The notes under the pieces: generated by a model
What the model was told of the DNA's origin: nothing
The model's database searches: none
What the model saw: only the letters and a program-made list of their open reading frames with translations
Part shown: piece after piece, positions 26,841-36,063 of the stretch
Numbering within the stretch: position 1 is the stretch's first letter
Layout of the letters: each line of letters begins with the position of its first letter
Program-made: the position numbers and the translations under genes
Assembly (NCBI RefSeq): GCF_042654525.1
Contig: NZ_JBHSGP010000005.1
Coordinates: 124,001 to 188,000, forward strand
Length of the DNA: 64,000 bases
Origin: Geojedonia litorea
GTDB taxonomy: Bacteria; Bacteroidota; Bacteroidia; Flavobacteriales; Flavobacteriaceae
Reading direction: 5' to 3'

Positions 26841-28172
26841 ATGTTATTCCAATTTCTTAAATATTTACAACCCACGCATTATTTTACGCTCCTAAATAAA
26901 AAGGGGCAATCGGTTTTTCCTCGCCCCGATGCACTGCCCCAAGCGGTATTAGACCAATTAGAGCCTCGGGTTTATTATGTGTCTGAACAAGCGCGACTCT
27001 ACGACCTTTCCTGGCAGGCTATTCATAAAGGCTATATAGGCGATGCTCCCACCTTTACCACCTTTGACCTACTACCTCTGCAGGATGAATACGCCTTTAG
27101 CAGAACCTATTTTAGTAGGGTATGGGTCTGGTATGTATTACTACTGCGGTTGTTGAGTCTAAAACACCCTATTAAGAATTTAAGCGCGTTTTATAGGACT
27201 AGAAGCATCAGACGTAGCCGCTATTTGGAGGCACCTATACCGCATTCGGATTGGAATGCCTTCAATTCCCCACTGGTTGCCCAAGCGCCAAAAGTGTCGG
27301 TCATTATCCCTACTTTAAACCGTTATACCTATCTCAAGGATGTCTTGATGGATTTGGAGCGTCAAGACTATTCTAATTTTGAAGTGCTGGTGGTGGATCA
27401 GTCTGAACCCTTTCAAAAGGATTTTTATAAATCGTATGCATTAGATTTAAAAGTAAGCCAGCAAGAAGAGAAAGCACTTTGGTTGGCGCGCAATACGGCC
27501 ATTCAACAGGCTCAAGGCGACTACCTCTTGTTTTTTGATGACGATAGCAGAGTGGACAGCGATTGGATTCGGCAGCATTTAAAGTGTTTGGATGTTTTTA
27601 ATGCGGATTTATCTTCTGGCGTTTCCATCTCTAAAGTAGGCGACACGGTGCCAGCCCATTATGCATTTTTTAGGGTTAGTGACCAATTGGATACCGGGAA
27701 TGTGATGATCAAAAAGAAGGTGTTTAAAGAATTAGGAATGTTTGACCGGCAATTTGAACGGCAGCGCATGGGTGACGGCGAGTTTGGCTTACGCGCCTTT
27801 TTGGCTGGGTATTTGAATGTGTCCAATCCGCATGCTAAACGCTTGCATCTGAAGGTCGACCATGGAGGCCTGCGACAGATGGGCAGTTGGGACGCCTTTA
27901 GGACCTCATCACTCTTGGCACCAAGACCTATCCCAAGTGTATTGTATTTTTTTAGACGTTATTTCGGGAATCGGCAAGCAGGCTATGCCTTGTTGCGGAC
28001 TGTGCCTATGTCCATCATGCCTTATCGGTTTAAGGGCAATAGCTACCTTAAAGGCATTGGTGTTTTGATTAGCCTACTTCTTTTACCTATCGTCTCGATT
28101 CAAGTGCTGCGATCCTGGAGACTTTCAAGCAAAGCATTGCATGAAGGCCCATTAATAGAACCCTTACCATGA
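26841..28172 (+). CDS. GT2 family glycosyltransferase with long N-terminal extension
   Basis: A 443-residue protein whose GT2 domain starts only at about residue 150 (VSVIIPTLNRYTYLKDVL), preceded by 150 residues with no known domain that I recognise. LLFFDDDSRVDSDWI carries the acidic metal site, and a C-terminal hydrophobic segment (GIGVLISLLLLPIVSIQVL) would anchor it. The N-terminal part may bind the acceptor or a partner. Regional GC is higher than in the 9-14 kb segment. The stop overlaps the next ATG. Confidence 0.82.
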   Translation: MLFQFLKYLQPTHYFTLLNKKGQSVFPRPDALPQAVLDQLEPRVYYVSEQARLYDLSWQAIHKGYIGDAPTFTTFDLLPLQDEYAFSRTYFSRVWVWYVLLLRLLSLKHPIKNLSAFYRTRSIRRSRYLEAPIPHSDWNAFNSPLVAQAPKVSVIIPTLNRYTYLKDVLMDLERQDYSNFEVLVVDQSEPFQKDFYKSYALDLKVSQQEEKALWLARNTAIQQAQGDYLLFFDDDSRVDSDWIRQHLKCLDVFNADLSSGVSISKVGDTVPAHYAFFRVSDQLDTGNVMIKKKVFKELGMFDRQFERQRMGDGEFGLRAFLAGYLNVSNPHAKRLHLKVDHGGLRQMGSWDAFRTSSLLAPRPIPSVLYFFRRYFGNRQAGYALLRTVPMSIMPYRFKGNSYLKGIGVLISLLLLPIVSIQVLRSWRLSSKALHEGPLIEPLP

Positions 28173-29278
28173 CACACAAAGCCCAACGATTGCTTATCGT
28201 CACTTCAGAGTTTCCACCGCAGCCCGGTGGTATTGGTACTCATGCCTATCATTTGGCAAAACAACTACAGGTACAAGGCTGGCAGGTTCAGGTTCTTTGT
28301 GATCAGCGCGATCTAGATGGCTCGGCAGAAACAAGGTTTGATAGTGCCTTAGAGATCAATGTCCACCGCATAGCCATGCGGAAGCCTAGGATTTTGATGT
28401 ATATAAAACGGCTTCAGCTATTGTTTCGACTTACAAAAAGCGTTGATGTGGTGCTAGCTTCAGGAAAGTTTTCACTTTGGGCTGTGGCTTTTTCCAGCTA
28501 CTTCCACCATAAGAACTATATTGCCGTGGTGCATGGTACGGAGGTTAATTTTAAACCTTTGGTCTTGAGGCAATCTATTGCTTTTGCCTTAAAGCGTTTC
28601 CATAAGGTCATTTGTGTGTCCAACTATACCAGATCCTTGATCGCGCACCTTAAATTGAAAGAGGTGCATGTGATACCCAACGGAATAGAGGTTTCTAAAT
28701 GGCAGCAGGTTTCTGAAGCACCAATAACACTTCAAGGACAGCCTAGACTAGTGACTGTAGGAAATGTTACAGAACGAAAAGGGCAGGGCCAAGTGATCCA
28801 ACAGCTTCCTGAACTACTCAAAACTTTTCCGAATTTGCAGTACCATTGTATAGGTATTCCAACACAAAAGGAAGCGTTTCTCGACCTTGCCAAACACTTA
28901 CATGTTGAATCCCAGGTCACCTTTCATGGTCGTGTGGCGGATAAGCAGTTGAAACAACTACTGCATAGTTGTGATATATTTGTGATGTTGAGTGCTGCTA
29001 CAGCCAGCGGTGATGTGGAAGGCTTTGGAATCGCGATTTTGGAAGCCAATGCCCTAGGAATTCCAGCGATAGGGGCTTTGGGCTGTGGGATTGAAGATGC
29101 TATAGATCACCAAGGTTCGGGGCTGTTAATTCCTTTAAACGATACCTCTGCTTTTTGTGCAGGGATTCAAACGATTCTTAATCAAAAACAAGACTATGCT
29201 GCTCGGGCTAAAGATTGGGCAAAACAGCATGATTGGGCGATTATTGTGAAGCGATATGTGGAGGTTATTGGTAATTGA
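28169..29278 (+). CDS. GT4 family glycosyltransferase
   Basis: A 369-residue GT-B enzyme with TSEFPPQPGGIGTHAYHLAK (the glycine-rich first loop), VVHGTEVNFKP, VTVGNVTERKGQGQVIQQL opening the donor half, and GDVEGFGIAILEANALGIPAI as the donor site. The last two codons and stop (GGT AAT TGA) are part of a 54-base repeat that recurs 424 bases downstream, as happens at the ends of two other genes in this locus. Confidence 0.87.
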   Translation: MTHKAQRLLIVTSEFPPQPGGIGTHAYHLAKQLQVQGWQVQVLCDQRDLDGSAETRFDSALEINVHRIAMRKPRILMYIKRLQLLFRLTKSVDVVLASGKFSLWAVAFSSYFHHKNYIAVVHGTEVNFKPLVLRQSIAFALKRFHKVICVSNYTRSLIAHLKLKEVHVIPNGIEVSKWQQVSEAPITLQGQPRLVTVGNVTERKGQGQVIQQLPELLKTFPNLQYHCIGIPTQKEAFLDLAKHLHVESQVTFHGRVADKQLKQLLHSCDIFVMLSAATASGDVEGFGIAILEANALGIPAIGALGCGIEDAIDHQGSGLLIPLNDTSAFCAGIQTILNQKQDYAARAKDWAKQHDWAIIVKRYVEVIGN

Positions 29279-29325
29279 TGCTTCGACAAGCTCAGCATGA
29301 CAAGTTTTGGGGGATTGAATATTGA
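29272..29325 (+). repeat. 54-base direct repeat, left copy
   Basis: It begins TAATTGATGCTTCGACAAGC, continues through CTCAGCATGACAAG and ends GGATTGAATATTGA. It overlaps the stop codon of the preceding glycosyltransferase. The right copy differs at one position that I can see (a T/A change in the GTTTTG run). Confidence 0.88.
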
Positions 29326-29695
29326 ATATTGATTATTGATAATTGATTATTGTGATTTGGGATTTGTGATTTGGGATTTGGGATTTACGATTAACGAATT
29401 AACGAATTGATAATTGTGATTTGAGACGGAAGACTGCCAACTAAACCTCTCCAGCACTTCGAACTCTTGACCTCTCGACTGCGCTCGAGGCGGGCAGGCT
29501 CAATGTGACAAAGTTGAGCCTTATTATCATCTTGTACTGTCAGATTGAGCTTGTCGAAATCTTTTTTTGGAATTTCTTTAGATTGGTTGTTGGGATTTGT
29601 AATTTCGGATTTGCGACTGTGATTGTACACTAAAAACAGAATGATGTTAAGTGGTTTTGGATTTACGAATTACGAATTACGAATTAATGAATTGA

Positions 29696-29749
29696 TAATT
29701 GATGCTTCGACAAGCTCAGCATGACAAGTTTAGGGGGATTGAATATTGA
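29696..29749 (+). repeat. 54-base direct repeat, right copy
   Basis: Near-identical to the copy at the end of the preceding gene, 424 bases upstream. It is followed by more TTGATAATTGA units. Deletion between the two copies would shorten the gap to about 210 bases without touching a gene. Confidence 0.88.
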
Positions 29750-29876
29750 TTATTGATAATTGATAATTGATAATTGGGATTTGAGACTGAATACAGCCTT
29801 GTGTTCATAAACAACACTTCGACAGGCTCAGTGTGACAAACCAATTATTGACTAGAACTTATCCGTTTTAATTTAT

Positions 29877-29884
29877 TAGATTTG
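29877..29884 (+). promoter_or_regulatory. Bacteroidetes-type -7 element (TAGATTTG)
   Basis: TAGATTTG matches the TAnnTTTG -7 consensus exactly and lies 26 bases before the ATG of the next gene. A good TTG or TTTG at the usual -33 distance is not seen, so this is a probable but weak promoter. It would allow the last four genes of the locus, including the polymerase/ligase and the priming transferase, to be expressed independently of the upstream cassettes. Confidence 0.45.
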
Positions 29885-29910
29885 TTGACATTGACGACCC
29901 TTGCTATTAA

Positions 29911-31050
29911 ATGAATCTTGCCATTATTTCCCATACCGAACATTATACCTTAGCTGACGGAACGCTGGTAGGTTGGTCGCCCACGGTGAACGAGATTAAC
30001 CATTTACTAGAGATTTTTGATCGTATTTATCATGTGGCCATGCATTATGAGGGTGAAGCGCCAAAGAGTGTTATGGCCTATAGTTCCGATCGCATCAAAT
30101 TTGTGCCTATTCCGGCGGTAGGCGGAACAGATTTTAAGGATAAACTCGCCATATTGTATCAAGCGCCTAAAATTATACGTATCGTATCTAAGGTCTTAAA
30201 GCAGGTGGATTGTTTTCAACTGCGTACACCTACGGGGATCGGCGTGTTTTTAATTCCGTATTTAAGCGGGTTGGTTAACTTACCGGGCTGGTATAAATAT
30301 GCCGGCAACTGGAAACAGCATCCCGCACCATTGGGCTATGCTTGGCAACGTTGGTTGTTAAAAGGCCAAAGTCGCCCAGTGACTATCAATGGGGTTTGGG
30401 AGGATCAGCCCAAACATTGTTTGTCTTTTGAAAACCCCTGTTTAACCTTGAAGGATGTTACTTTTGGTAAGACTATTGGAGAGAGGAAATCCCTAGAGGG
30501 GGCGTTGAATCTTTGTTTTGTTGGTCGCTTGGAGGCGGAAAAGGGTGTGGGCCGGATTTTAGAGGCTTTACAATTATTGACTGAAGCAGAACATGAACGT
30601 ATCAAGAGCATAGATTTTGTGGGGGAAGGCCCAGAATTACAGGAATTTCAAAACCTAGCGCAGCAGTTGCCCATGGCCATTAACTTTCATGGAGCCTTAT
30701 CCAGAGCAGAGGTTTTTGAGATTTATAAAAACGCACATGCCATCGTGATGCCTACGACGGCTTCCGAAGGCTTTCCGAAGGTATTGGCCGAAGCCATGGC
30801 CTTTGGCTGTATTCCTATCGTCTCGAATATCTCATCCATTGGGTATTATATACAACATCAACAACAAGGCCTCTTATTGGAACCGATAACTGCCACAAGC
30901 TTAATCACCCAAATTCGGTATTTACTAGAGCTATCTCCTGAAAATTACAGAAGAATGTTAACTTTACAACATGCAGTGGTAAGTCGTTTTACATTTGAAC
31001 ATTACACGAGTCAACTTGCCGAGCAGGTATTATCCCAATTTAAAGCATAG
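29911..31050 (+). CDS. GT4 family glycosyltransferase
   Basis: A 379-residue GT-B enzyme. The N-terminal half is less typical (HTEHYTLADGTLVGWSPTVN) but the donor half is clear: LCFVGRLEAEKGVGRILEAL, DFVGEGPELQEFQN and PTTASEGFPKVLAEAMAFGC. It follows the repeat-filled gap and starts a closely packed group of four genes. Its TAG overlaps the GTG start of the next gene. Confidence 0.86.
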   Translation: MNLAIISHTEHYTLADGTLVGWSPTVNEINHLLEIFDRIYHVAMHYEGEAPKSVMAYSSDRIKFVPIPAVGGTDFKDKLAILYQAPKIIRIVSKVLKQVDCFQLRTPTGIGVFLIPYLSGLVNLPGWYKYAGNWKQHPAPLGYAWQRWLLKGQSRPVTINGVWEDQPKHCLSFENPCLTLKDVTFGKTIGERKSLEGALNLCFVGRLEAEKGVGRILEALQLLTEAEHERIKSIDFVGEGPELQEFQNLAQQLPMAINFHGALSRAEVFEIYKNAHAIVMPTTASEGFPKVLAEAMAFGCIPIVSNISSIGYYIQHQQQGLLLEPITATSLITQIRYLLELSPENYRRMLTLQHAVVSRFTFEHYTSQLAEQVLSQFKA

Positions 31051-32414
31051 TGTCGAGACCTTATTTAAATGATCCTTATGTTAAAGAAGTCCTGTTTCAT
31101 ATAGGAATAGGTATTACTCTTTATCTGTTTGAACCCTTATCAAAACTCTATTTCATGATTTTCATGATTTATAGTCTTTGGTGGATTATTACCTGTCCAA
31201 AGGCGGAAAAAACGCGAGCAGTTTTGATAAGCTGTGCCTATATTTCGGGTGCAGAGGTCTTATTTAGAATGACCGATGGAGGAATTGCCTATGAGGCTTC
31301 TAAATACTTGGTGATTTTATTTATGCTCATGGGTATGTTTTTTAGAGGCTTGTCGGGGAAGGGTTACCCTTATTTTTTCTATTTGATTGCCTTGGTGCCT
31401 TCTATTTTAGTGGCCTCAATGACCTTGACTTTTGACGCCAATTTTAGAACCAATATCGCCTTTGTGTTGAGCGGCCCTGTATGTTTAGGGATTGCCGCCT
31501 TATTTTGTTATGATCGGAAAGTAAGTCATACATTGCTACATGATCTGGTGAAGTATTTGGCCTTGCCGAGCATCGCCATGACCACCTATTTATTTTTATA
31601 TAATCCAAGTATCAAGGACACTTTGTCCGGAACCGCATCTAACGCCGCAACTTCCGGGGGCTTTGGACCCAATCAGGTGTCTACGGCTTTAGGTTTAGGA
31701 ATGTTCGCTATTGTTGTACGCTTGTTTTTAAAGTCGCCGAGTCTGTTTTTAAAATTACTCAATTTGGGAATTTTGGGCGCCATGACCTTTAGGGCCATTG
31801 TAACCTTTAGCCGTGGAGGTGTTGTGGCAGCCATACTTGTTATAGCGGCATTTTTATGGATTTTATTTTTGAGATCGAATACTAATCAAAAAGGGAATAT
31901 TTTAGGCTCTTTTGCTTTATTTTGTATTGCCATTGCAATCACTTGGACTATAAGTTCTAACCAAACCTACGGTCTAATTGATAAACGTTATGCTAATCAA
32001 GATGCTCAAGGACGTGAGAAGCAGGACCTTACCACGGGTCGAATAGGCTTATTTATGGAGGAGGTAGACGGATTTTTGAGTAGCCCATTTTTAGGGATTG
32101 GCGCGAGTCGAGTGAAAAACAAACGCGTTGAAGAATCAGGACATCATTTACCTAGTCATAATGAATTAGGGCGTTTACTCTCTGAACATGGGTTTTTGGG
32201 GATTTTGATCATTTTGATTTTAATCATCAAACCCTTGAGTTATTTTGCGGCTAATAAACGCAATCTGTTTTTTTATGCCTTTTTTGCCTTTTGGTTTGCG
32301 ACCATCAACCACTCCGGAATGCGCATTGCGGCACCGGCCTTATTATACGCTTTATGCTTATTAAATGTGATTTATGAAAACCCTGCTGTACATAGGCAAT
32401 TACCTGCAAAGTAA
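31050..32414 (+). CDS. O-antigen ligase / Wzy-like polymerase family membrane protein
   Basis: A 454-residue protein with about ten to twelve membrane segments. The start is a GTG (TAGTG overlap with the previous stop); there is no ATG before the first span. TFSRGGVVAAILVIAAFLW and the periplasmic loop HHLPSHNELGRLLSEHG are the hallmark SRGG and HN motifs of the Wzy_C/O-antigen ligase family. It either polymerises repeat units or ligates the chain to lipid A core; sequence alone does not separate these. It overlaps the next gene by 41 bases. Confidence 0.83.
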   Translation: MSRPYLNDPYVKEVLFHIGIGITLYLFEPLSKLYFMIFMIYSLWWIITCPKAEKTRAVLISCAYISGAEVLFRMTDGGIAYEASKYLVILFMLMGMFFRGLSGKGYPYFFYLIALVPSILVASMTLTFDANFRTNIAFVLSGPVCLGIAALFCYDRKVSHTLLHDLVKYLALPSIAMTTYLFLYNPSIKDTLSGTASNAATSGGFGPNQVSTALGLGMFAIVVRLFLKSPSLFLKLLNLGILGAMTFRAIVTFSRGGVVAAILVIAAFLWILFLRSNTNQKGNILGSFALFCIAIAITWTISSNQTYGLIDKRYANQDAQGREKQDLTTGRIGLFMEEVDGFLSSPFLGIGASRVKNKRVEESGHHLPSHNELGRLLSEHGFLGILIILILIIKPLSYFAANKRNLFFYAFFAFWFATINHSGMRIAAPALLYALCLLNVIYENPAVHRQLPAK

Positions 32415-33384
32415 ACGCAATAATGTGTCCTCCATTCATGTTTTGGGGCCTTTATTTGAATCTGAAGGTTATCGGGTCATCTTTCGCTCTTCAAAAGTTA
32501 ATAAGGGCTTGCGTTTAGGTGCTATGCTATGGGCTTGTGTTAGATACAGAAAACAGGTGGATTTGGTACTCATCGATACCTATAGCACCTTGAATTTTTA
32601 CTTTGCGCTCTTGAGTAGTCAATTATGCCGACTTTTAGGTTTACCCTATATTTGTTGTCTTAATGGTGGCAATCTGCCCCATCGTTTAAAGCAAAACCCC
32701 TATTTAAGTAACTTGATTTTTAAACATGCCAAATGTTCAGTAGCACCCTCTTTATATTTAAAAAATGCCTTTGAGTTTCATGGCTACACGAATGTTGAAT
32801 TTATTCCGAACACTGTAGACTTACAGCACTATCCTTTTGAGGACAGGACTTTTGATGTGCCAAAATTGTTATGGGTGCGGTCATTTTCCAAAATCTATAA
32901 CCCACAATTGGCGGTTCGCGTCTTAAAGTCCCTGCAGGACCAAGGCTATAAGGCGAACTTATGTATGGTTGGTCCTGATAGTGACGGTAGTTTAGAAGCA
33001 GTACAAGCCTTGGCTTCTCATTTGGGTGTCGCGGTAAGCATTACAGGAAAATTAACGAAGGCTGAATGGATTAGCTTGTCTAAAGACTATAATGTTTTTA
33101 TCAATACTACTAACTATGATAATACGCCTGTGAGTGTTATTGAAGCCATGGCCCTAGGCTTACCGGTGGTATCTACCCATGTTGGGGGGATGCCTTTTTT
33201 GATTGAGCATGGGGTACACGGCTTACTTGTTCCCCCGGAAGATGTGGAAGCGATGTGTACTGCTATTGTTAGCCTTTTTAAGGATTCTAAACAACGAGAG
33301 CACTTAATTGCAGCAGCGCGGCAACGCGTAGAACAATACGATTGGCAGCAGGTACGATTATTATGGCATGAGGTAATCGCTTAA
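32374..33384 (+). CDS. GT4 family glycosyltransferase
   Basis: A 336-residue GT-B enzyme starting MKTLLYIGNYLQSK inside the end of the polymerase gene. CCLNGGNLPHRLKQNPYLS lies in the acceptor half; LLWVRSFSKIYNPQLAVRVL opens the donor half and PVSVIEAMALGLPVVSTHVG is the donor site, with DNTP upstream of it replacing the usual E-G motif. Such compact enzymes often add the last or second sugar in short repeat units. Confidence 0.85.
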   Translation: MKTLLYIGNYLQSKRNNVSSIHVLGPLFESEGYRVIFRSSKVNKGLRLGAMLWACVRYRKQVDLVLIDTYSTLNFYFALLSSQLCRLLGLPYICCLNGGNLPHRLKQNPYLSNLIFKHAKCSVAPSLYLKNAFEFHGYTNVEFIPNTVDLQHYPFEDRTFDVPKLLWVRSFSKIYNPQLAVRVLKSLQDQGYKANLCMVGPDSDGSLEAVQALASHLGVAVSITGKLTKAEWISLSKDYNVFINTTNYDNTPVSVIEAMALGLPVVSTHVGGMPFLIEHGVHGLLVPPEDVEAMCTAIVSLFKDSKQREHLIAAARQRVEQYDWQQVRLLWHEVIA

Positions 33385-33442
33385 AAATTATAGGTCTTAT
33401 TAACAAGATCTTAGTATATTTACATGTTGACACACCTTTGCA

Positions 33443-34837
33443 ATGACCAAAACTACCGCTATACACTTTGAGGTATCAGAGCGCAAGATTTTGTTGCGAC
33501 TAATGGATATTCTTTTTGTTTTACTAGGGATCTATATCTTGGAACTCTTTTTTGATTATACTTATCTTACCATAAGTCAGCCTGATTTTGTCGCCATAGG
33601 TGTGCTTATTGTGTACCTCTCGGTATTTGGGTCTATTTTTGAAATTTATGATTTGCAAAAAGCCAGTAAGCTTGATGTCACCTTTAGAAATGTGGTACTT
33701 ACCGCTTCTATTACGGTGTTATTTTATTTGCTTACGCCTATTTTAACGCCTTTTTTACCGCCTAATCGGTTACAGATTATTTATTTTTATGTCACCATGA
33801 TTGCGGCTATATTTTTATGGCGTTTTGCTTATGTGACTTTTATATCCTCACCACGATTTTATAAAAAGGTATTGTTGGTAGGGGAGATTTCAAATATTGA
33901 GAATATCATTCGTCCGCTTAACCAGGCCGATCCTAATTACAAAATTATTGGCTTTATCAATTGTGAAAAAGAACATGAGGACCCTATTAAATTTAAGGGC
34001 TTAAAGGAGTTTCGTCCTAATCAACTTAAGCAGGTGATTAGCGAGTACCAAATCTCGGAAATTCTGGTCGCGAGTTATAATTCAGAAACGATAACCAGTG
34101 ATATTTATCATGATCTCATAGCCTTATTGGAGCATGGATTTATTATTCGGGAATATACTCAGGTTTATGAAGAACTCACTAGTAGGGTGCCTATTCAGTT
34201 TGTGGGTAAGGATTTCTACAAGTACTTTCCGTTTAGCCGTAGTAATCAAAATACCTTGTATCTGTTTTTTCATCGCTTATTTGATATTCTATTTTCGTTT
34301 TTTGGATTACTGTTTGGGATTGTAATTGCACCCTTGATAATGATTGGAAATGCTTTAGGTAATCGAGGTCCTATATTGTATATGCAGGAGCGAATAGGCA
34401 AAAACGGGGAGATATTCTATATTTTTAAATTCAGGACTATGGTTGCTGATGCCGAGATGTATGGCGCCACATGGGCCACCAAGAACGATACCCGGGTCAC
34501 TCGTTTTGGTAAGTTTTTGAGACGTAGCCGCTTGGATGAAATCCCCCAATTTTTTAATGTGCTGCGCGGCGATATGAGTATTATTGGTCCCAGACCCGAA
34601 CGTCCATTTTTTGTTAATGAATTGTCTAGAGTGATTCCGTTTTATGAGACCAGACATATTATTAAACCAGGTTTAACGGGTTGGGCACAGGTGAATACAC
34701 GCTATGGCGCATCAGTAGATGATAGTTTGATGAAGCTGCAATACGACCTTTATTATATCAAACATCGCGGTCTGTTCTTGGATATCAATATCATTGTGAA
34801 AACCTTAAGTACGGTATTGTATTATAGAGGACAGTAA
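33443..34837 (+). CDS. Polyprenyl-phosphate sugar-1-phosphate transferase (WbaP/WcaJ-type)
   Basis: A 464-residue protein: five hydrophobic segments (four N-terminal within residues 15-135 and one near 272-300), a central Rossmann-like region starting KVLLVGEISNIENI, and the C-terminal bacterial sugar transferase domain. RLFDILFSF, the FKFRTM run, RRSRLDEIPQFFNVLRGDMS, GPRPERPFF and KPGLTGWAQV are its signature. It transfers a hexose-1-phosphate to undecaprenyl phosphate and starts the repeat unit. It is the last gene of the locus, with a 58-base spacer before it. Confidence 0.9.
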   Translation: MTKTTAIHFEVSERKILLRLMDILFVLLGIYILELFFDYTYLTISQPDFVAIGVLIVYLSVFGSIFEIYDLQKASKLDVTFRNVVLTASITVLFYLLTPILTPFLPPNRLQIIYFYVTMIAAIFLWRFAYVTFISSPRFYKKVLLVGEISNIENIIRPLNQADPNYKIIGFINCEKEHEDPIKFKGLKEFRPNQLKQVISEYQISEILVASYNSETITSDIYHDLIALLEHGFIIREYTQVYEELTSRVPIQFVGKDFYKYFPFSRSNQNTLYLFFHRLFDILFSFFGLLFGIVIAPLIMIGNALGNRGPILYMQERIGKNGEIFYIFKFRTMVADAEMYGATWATKNDTRVTRFGKFLRRSRLDEIPQFFNVLRGDMSIIGPRPERPFFVNELSRVIPFYETRHIIKPGLTGWAQVNTRYGASVDDSLMKLQYDLYYIKHRGLFLDINIIVKTLSTVLYYRGQ

Positions 34838-34849
34838 GAATTGATTATT

Positions 34850-34888
34850 GACTATTGATTAATGACTATTGATTAATGACTATTGATT
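34850..34888 (+). repeat. Tandem 14-base repeat, 2.8 copies
   Basis: Units of GACTATTGATTAAT between the priming transferase and the convergent DUF4105 gene. It belongs to the same ATTGATT-rich class of filler seen at other gaps of the locus, and marks the end of the polysaccharide region. No terminator hairpin with a T run is visible here. Confidence 0.8.
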
Positions 34889-34893
34889 GCTTT

Positions 34894-36054
34894 TTAGCTA
34901 TTGAACTTGAGAAGGTAAATATAGCGTATTCCCAATGCGATTAAGAGTGGAATCCACCCAATGGCAAACACCTGAATCCCGATGAACCAATGCATAGTGA
35001 GCAACACTAGCATAATGATCAAAAATTTTAGGTATTTACGTCCTCGTGTTCCCAATTTTGGTTTTGATAGGGGGAGGAGCATTAGCAGATTTAGAGGGAA
35101 GGCCCAAAGCAGATTGTAATTTTGTGCTGTAGCGGTATGGTCTGTGGCGAGCCAAAGGAGTAGCACAAACATACCTATGAGACCGGTGAGACCAAATAGA
35201 ATGAGATCTAAACTTTTAGTACGTGTCTGGGATTTGTAATCTCTATAAGTGATCCAAAGAATTAACAAGGCTAGCAGCGTCATTATAAATAAGGGACTAG
35301 TCACTATAGATGTCTGATGTTCCACGGTACGTGCCTCAAATAGTGTGGTTGTGGTTTTTACCAAAGGTTCTTCTCCATTTTTAGTGGCCACTGCAAAAAA
35401 CCGAAAAATGTATTTGGGTAAAAACATGTACTCATAAGGCGTGGCTTCTTCATCAATCACTGCACCTAAAGCGGTATCAATGCCTAAACTGCCCCAGGAA
35501 TTTCTGTTCACATGTTCATGAATTAAAGCCCTGAAGGATTTAGGTTCTAAATTTGAAGGGGTATGAAAGGTGATGGGTGCTTCAACAACTTTAAGAAGCA
35601 CATCTCGCATTTTAGTGGCACAGTTGTCATAAAAGAAATCGTATAGATAGCCACGGTTTTCGGGTTGATAATTCTCCTGAAGAAAGTCGAATAGCTTTTG
35701 TTGTTCTATAGTGCTAAGATTTAACACCTGCTCACTAATCGTTCTGTTTTGATACACATAAAAATTATAAAGTCTGTTGAAGTCGACCCGACTTACTAAA
35801 TAGTTGAGTTTACCTTGCGCAAACTTGAGATAAAAGTTGGGTGCATCAAAGTCGTATTCGCCATAACCATAGGTGATGTCCAAACCTTGTGCAGTATCTT
35901 TTATTCTGAAAGCATTATGACCGAAGGCATCGTTGAGTTCAGTGCCCGGACCAATAGTCAATACACTAATCTCTGCATTAGGGGATAAGTTAAACTGCGC
36001 AAAACTAGAGGTTACACATACAAACAAAAGAGCGAACAGTAGTTTTAGTTTCAT
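34894..36054 (-). CDS. DUF4105 family membrane protein
   Basis: A 386-residue protein with a signal peptide (MKLKLLFALLFVCVTSSFAQ), an extracytoplasmic N-terminal domain with GPGTELNDAFGHNAFRI and YDFFYDNCATKMRD, and four C-terminal membrane spans from about residue 255. The histidine/cysteine pattern in the soluble part is that of the DUF4105 family, which has been proposed to be protease-like; activity is not established. It follows the PorV-like gene by 9 bases on the same strand, and the pair is common in Flavobacteriia. Confidence 0.82.
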   Translation of the reverse strand: MKLKLLFALLFVCVTSSFAQFNLSPNAEISVLTIGPGTELNDAFGHNAFRIKDTAQGLDITYGYGEYDFDAPNFYLKFAQGKLNYLVSRVDFNRLYNFYVYQNRTISEQVLNLSTIEQQKLFDFLQENYQPENRGYLYDFFYDNCATKMRDVLLKVVEAPITFHTPSNLEPKSFRALIHEHVNRNSWGSLGIDTALGAVIDEEATPYEYMFLPKYIFRFFAVATKNGEEPLVKTTTTLFEARTVEHQTSIVTSPLFIMTLLALLILWITYRDYKSQTRTKSLDLILFGLTGLIGMFVLLLWLATDHTATAQNYNLLWAFPLNLLMLLPLSKPKLGTRGRKYLKFLIIMLVLLTMHWFIGIQVFAIGWIPLLIALGIRYIYLLKFNS

Positions 36055-36063
36055 GGGTAGTGG

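Larger units (their letters stand above)
29279..29910 (+). other. 632-base gap built of short repeats
   Basis: No credible gene. It contains two 54-base direct repeats (29272-29325 and 29696-29749), an ACTTCGACAGGCTCAGTGTGA copy near 29815, a TCTCGACTGCGCTCGAGG copy near 29472, an inverted copy (GAGCTTGTCGAA) near 29547, and many AATTGATAATTG, GGGATTTG and ACGAATTACGAATTA words. The last 35 bases hold a plausible -7 element for the next gene. The rest reads as accumulated repeat debris at an exchange point. Confidence 0.75.

Noticed and set aside
34850..34888. A small CRISPR or iteron array
   Set aside because: Only 2.8 units of 14 bases, directly adjacent, AT-rich, between convergent genes, with no replication gene near.
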